14,951 nucleotides of DNA from Chromatiaceae bacterium. GTDB lineage: Bacteria > Pseudomonadota > Gammaproteobacteria > Chromatiales > Chromatiaceae. The notes beneath the pieces are model-generated. The model made no database searches. It had not been told where the DNA came from and worked only from the letters and a program-made list of their open reading frames with translations. The stretch spans positions 1 to 14,951 of the forward strand of contig JACKMP010000015.1 of assembly GCA_024235315.1 (NCBI GenBank), read 5' to 3'. The translations under genes and the position numbers were made by a program. Below are positions 13,557 to 14,951 of this stretch, piece after piece; position 1 is the stretch's first letter, and every line of letters begins with the position of its first letter.

Positions 13557-14258
13557 ATGTTTTGGCAGGAAGATGACAAACCCCGTACCTTCAGCGTGCC
13601 TGACGACATTGTCGACCTGGTGTTCGACATCCAGTGTCGCGAGTTGCCGGTCGATCACGCCCACGACCTGGCCGATGCGATAAAGGCGCACCTGCCGGCG
13701 ATCGAAGACGACACGCGCCTTGGCGTACACAGCATCCACCTGGCGGGCTCGCAGAACGGCTGGGAACGCCCCGATCCGAAACTCGGCCAGAAGCTGATAC
13801 TGTCGCGCCGCACCAAGCTGACCCTGCGTGTACCGCAGGAGCGGATCGGCGAGGTCGAGAACGCGCTAATCGGCGCCGAGCTCGATATCGCCGGTTGCGC
13901 CCTGACGATCGGCAGGGCAAAGCAGAAGAAGCTGTCCAGCCAGGGCACCATCTTCTCGCGTCACGTGGTGCTCGAACCAGGTGAAGACATCGACGAGAAC
14001 GCCTTCATGCAGCGCATCGTGACACTCCTGGCCGAACGCGGCATCCAAGTGAAGAAGGCCCTGTGCGGCAAGACCGCCGAACTGGCCGGGCCCGACGGCC
14101 CGGTGCAGACCCGCAGCATCATGATTGCCGGCCTCGATGCCGATCAGTCGGTACTTCTGCAGCAGCAGGGCCTCGGTCCCCTGCGTCACATGGGCTGTGG
14201 CCTGTTCATTCCCCACAAGGGCATCGACGCTGTGAAAAAGGCCGACGACGACCGCTGA
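13557..14258 (+). CDS. Orphan Cas6/Cmx6-like (type I-MYXAN type) CRISPR RNA endonuclease homolog
   Basis: 233 residues from the ATG at 13557. The frame stays open upstream, but only inside the preceding gene. The protein resembles the Cas6 variant annotated as Cmx6 (subtype I-MYXAN): VDLVFDIQCRELPVDHAH (19-36), GVHSIHLAGSQNGWERP (56-72), LSRRTKLTLRVP (82-93) and a C-terminal glycine-rich loop GLGPLRHMGCGLFIPHKG (205-222), the RNA-binding hallmark of RAMP proteins. Possible catalytic histidines include 34, 36, 58 and 61. Cas6 enzymes cut RNA at the base of short hairpins. No CRISPR array or other cas gene is in the window; it is instead the fourth gene of a cluster beside dsr. The family match is recalled from memory and should be tested by a profile search. 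Confidence 0.75.
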   Translation: MFWQEDDKPRTFSVPDDIVDLVFDIQCRELPVDHAHDLADAIKAHLPAIEDDTRLGVHSIHLAGSQNGWERPDPKLGQKLILSRRTKLTLRVPQERIGEVENALIGAELDIAGCALTIGRAKQKKLSSQGTIFSRHVVLEPGEDIDENAFMQRIVTLLAERGIQVKKALCGKTAELAGPDGPVQTRSIMIAGLDADQSVLLQQQGLGPLRHMGCGLFIPHKGIDAVKKADDDR

Positions 14259-14291
14259 TCCCGCCAAAACCTGGATCACCTGGCATATGGT

Positions 14292-14319
14292 TTAACAAAC
14301 GCTGATATTCAAATACAAT
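14292..14319 (+). promoter_or_regulatory. Sigma-70-like promoter of the DsrC-paralog gene
   Basis: TTAACA (14292-14297, 5 of 6 to TTGACA) and TACAAT (14314-14319, 5 of 6 to TATAAT) with a 16-bp spacer. Transcription from about 14326 gives a leader of roughly 140 nt before the ATG at 14467. This is the best promoter match in the window and suggests that the DsrC paralog can be expressed apart from the upstream cluster. Confidence 0.65.
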
Positions 14320-14368
14320 CGGGCGCCAGATTTTCGCGCCCCGCGCCTGTCACGGCACCGCTGACGGC

Positions 14369-14430
14369 CAAATCCCCCGATTTGCCCGCCTGCGTGGCCG
14401 GGGCCTGCCAAGGGCTGTTTTTGGGCAGAT
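14369..14430 (+). other. Hairpins in the leader of the DsrC-paralog gene
   Basis: CAAATC/GATTTG (14369-14374/14379-14384) form a 6-bp stem with a CCCC loop. Further on, CTGCCAA (around 14406) can pair with TTGGGCAG (around 14423) with one bulged G, and a T-run lies within this second hairpin. They may end transcripts from the upstream Cas6-like gene or shape the leader; neither is a clean intrinsic terminator. Confidence 0.35.
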
Positions 14431-14466
14431 ATGCAATAACACTCGACTTTCAAGAGGAGCATAGAC

Positions 14467-14811
14467 ATGGCATTGGAAGTAAACGGCAAGACCATCGAGA
14501 CCGACGATCACGGTAACCTCACCGATCCGCAAACCTGGGACGAGGACGTGGCGAAGGCGATTGCCGCCGCAGATGACACCATGGGTGAACTGACCCAGGA
14601 GCACTTCGACGTGCTGAAATACCTGCGTGAAGAGTTCTTCAGCAACAACGGCAGCCAGCCGATGGAACGCCAGATCAACAAGGACATGGGCAAGATCTGG
14701 GGCAAGAAGATCAGCAGCAAGGATCTCTACAACCTGTTCCCGGGCGCACCAAGCAAGCAGGGTAACCGCATCGCCGGGCTGCCCTACGTCAATCGCAAGG
14801 GTGGCTACTGA
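14467..14811 (+). CDS. rspA: Cysteine-free DsrC/TusE paralog (RspA type)
   Basis: 114 residues with the DsrC/TusE fold signature throughout: ALEVNGKTIETDDHGNL at the start, LTQEHFDVLKYLREEF in the middle and KDLYNLFPGAPSKQGNRIAG near the end. The C-terminal arm ends in GLPYVNRKGGY where DsrC has GLPKPTGCV, so both CysA and CysB are absent; there is no cysteine in the whole protein. It cannot carry sulfur by the known mechanism. Such homologs have been called RspA (regulatory sulfur-related proteins) in the DsrC literature, and A. vinosum DsrC was reported to bind DNA upstream of dsrA, so a regulatory role is plausible. It has a strong AGAGGAG site, its own promoter and an intrinsic terminator. 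Confidence 0.9.
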   Translation: MALEVNGKTIETDDHGNLTDPQTWDEDVAKAIAAADDTMGELTQEHFDVLKYLREEFFSNNGSQPMERQINKDMGKIWGKKISSKDLYNLFPGAPSKQGNRIAGLPYVNRKGGY

Positions 14812-14820
14812 TCGCCGTAT

Positions 14821-14846
14821 GCATACGGAGCCCGGCTCCGGGATGC
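14821..14846 (+). other. Stem-loop just after the DsrC-paralog stop codon
   Basis: GCAT(14821)...ATGC(14846) and GGAGC/GCTCC (14827-14831/14835-14839) pair around a CCG loop, 10 nt after the stop codon. It probably works together with the terminator that follows. Confidence 0.45.
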
Positions 14847-14849
14847 AGG

Positions 14850-14876
14850 AAAAAGCAGCCTCCGGGCTGCTTTTTT
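14850..14876 (+). terminator. Rho-independent terminator of the plus-strand unit
   Basis: GCAGCC (14855-14860), a TCCG loop, GGCTGC (14865-14870), followed by six T; five A before the stem allow the duplex to extend. It is a textbook intrinsic terminator placed 40 nt after the DsrC-paralog stop. The A and T tracts could let it work in both directions. Confidence 0.92.
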
Positions 14877-14930
14877 CATTTCTGGTGAGAGGTTTTTTGG
14901 TACGCGCGGTGGCGCATATTTGTTTTTGAT

Positions 14931-14948
14931 TGCGCTGGGCGCAGCGCA
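14931..14948. repeat. Short dyad at the window edge
   Basis: TGCGCT and AGCGCA are exact inverted copies around a 6-nt GGGCGC loop. It could be the edge of a larger intergenic repeat beyond the window. The rest of 14877-14951 shows no gene that I can support. Confidence 0.3.
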
Positions 14949-14951
14949 CCA

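Noticed and set aside
11269..14951. CRISPR array near the Cas6-like gene
   Set aside because: I searched by eye for regularly spaced 25-40 bp direct repeats and found none; the short CATTGGG repeats upstream of dsrA are too short and too few to be an array.

Overview
The window carries a nearly complete reverse-dissimilatory sulfite reductase (rDsr) operon on the minus strand, in the order dsrA-B-E-F-H-C-M-K-L-J-O-P-N, read from about 11.3 kb down to position 1, where dsrN is cut by the window edge. The presence of dsrEFH and dsrL, and this gene order (the Allochromatium vinosum type), point to a sulfur-oxidizing, GC-rich gammaproteobacterium (purple sulfur bacterium, free-living thiotroph or thiotrophic symbiont) rather than a sulfate reducer. 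The species cannot be told from the sequence.

Layout: 1-273 dsrN (5' part); 286-399 a 114-bp element with 38-bp terminal inverted repeats that fills the dsrP-dsrN gap; 405-7232 the membrane and electron-transfer part (dsrP, O, J, L, K, M); 7306-8809 the sulfur-relay proteins (dsrC, H, F, E); 8840-11268 the sulfite reductase (dsrB, dsrA). A 416-bp divergent regulatory region (11269-11684) follows. It holds a consensus FNR-type box, an array of CATTGGG/GGATA repeats and a potentially folded dsrA leader. On the plus strand, 11685-14258 encodes a compact four-gene cluster: a TauD/TfdA-like Fe(II)/2-oxoglutarate dioxygenase, a 62-residue protein, a 238-residue helical protein and an orphan Cas6/Cmx6-like RNA endonuclease. 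After it comes a separately promoted, cysteine-free DsrC paralog (RspA type, 14467-14811) with a clear intrinsic terminator.

How the parts work together: sulfur enters the cytoplasm as a persulfide and is relayed to DsrE2F2H2 and then DsrC. DsrC persulfide/trisulfide is the substrate around which DsrAB and DsrL act, and DsrMKJOP links the cytoplasmic thiol/disulfide chemistry to the membrane quinone pool and periplasm. DsrN amidates the siroheme precursor. These roles come from established work on the families.

The least explained part is the plus-strand cluster. A Cas6-family RNase sits beside the dsr operon with no CRISPR array or other cas gene in view, while the dsr transcript contains several strong intercistronic hairpins (dsrA/dsrB, dsrC/dsrM, dsrP/dsrN) and a structured leader. 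A role for this RNase in processing host mRNA is a testable inference, not something the sequence proves.
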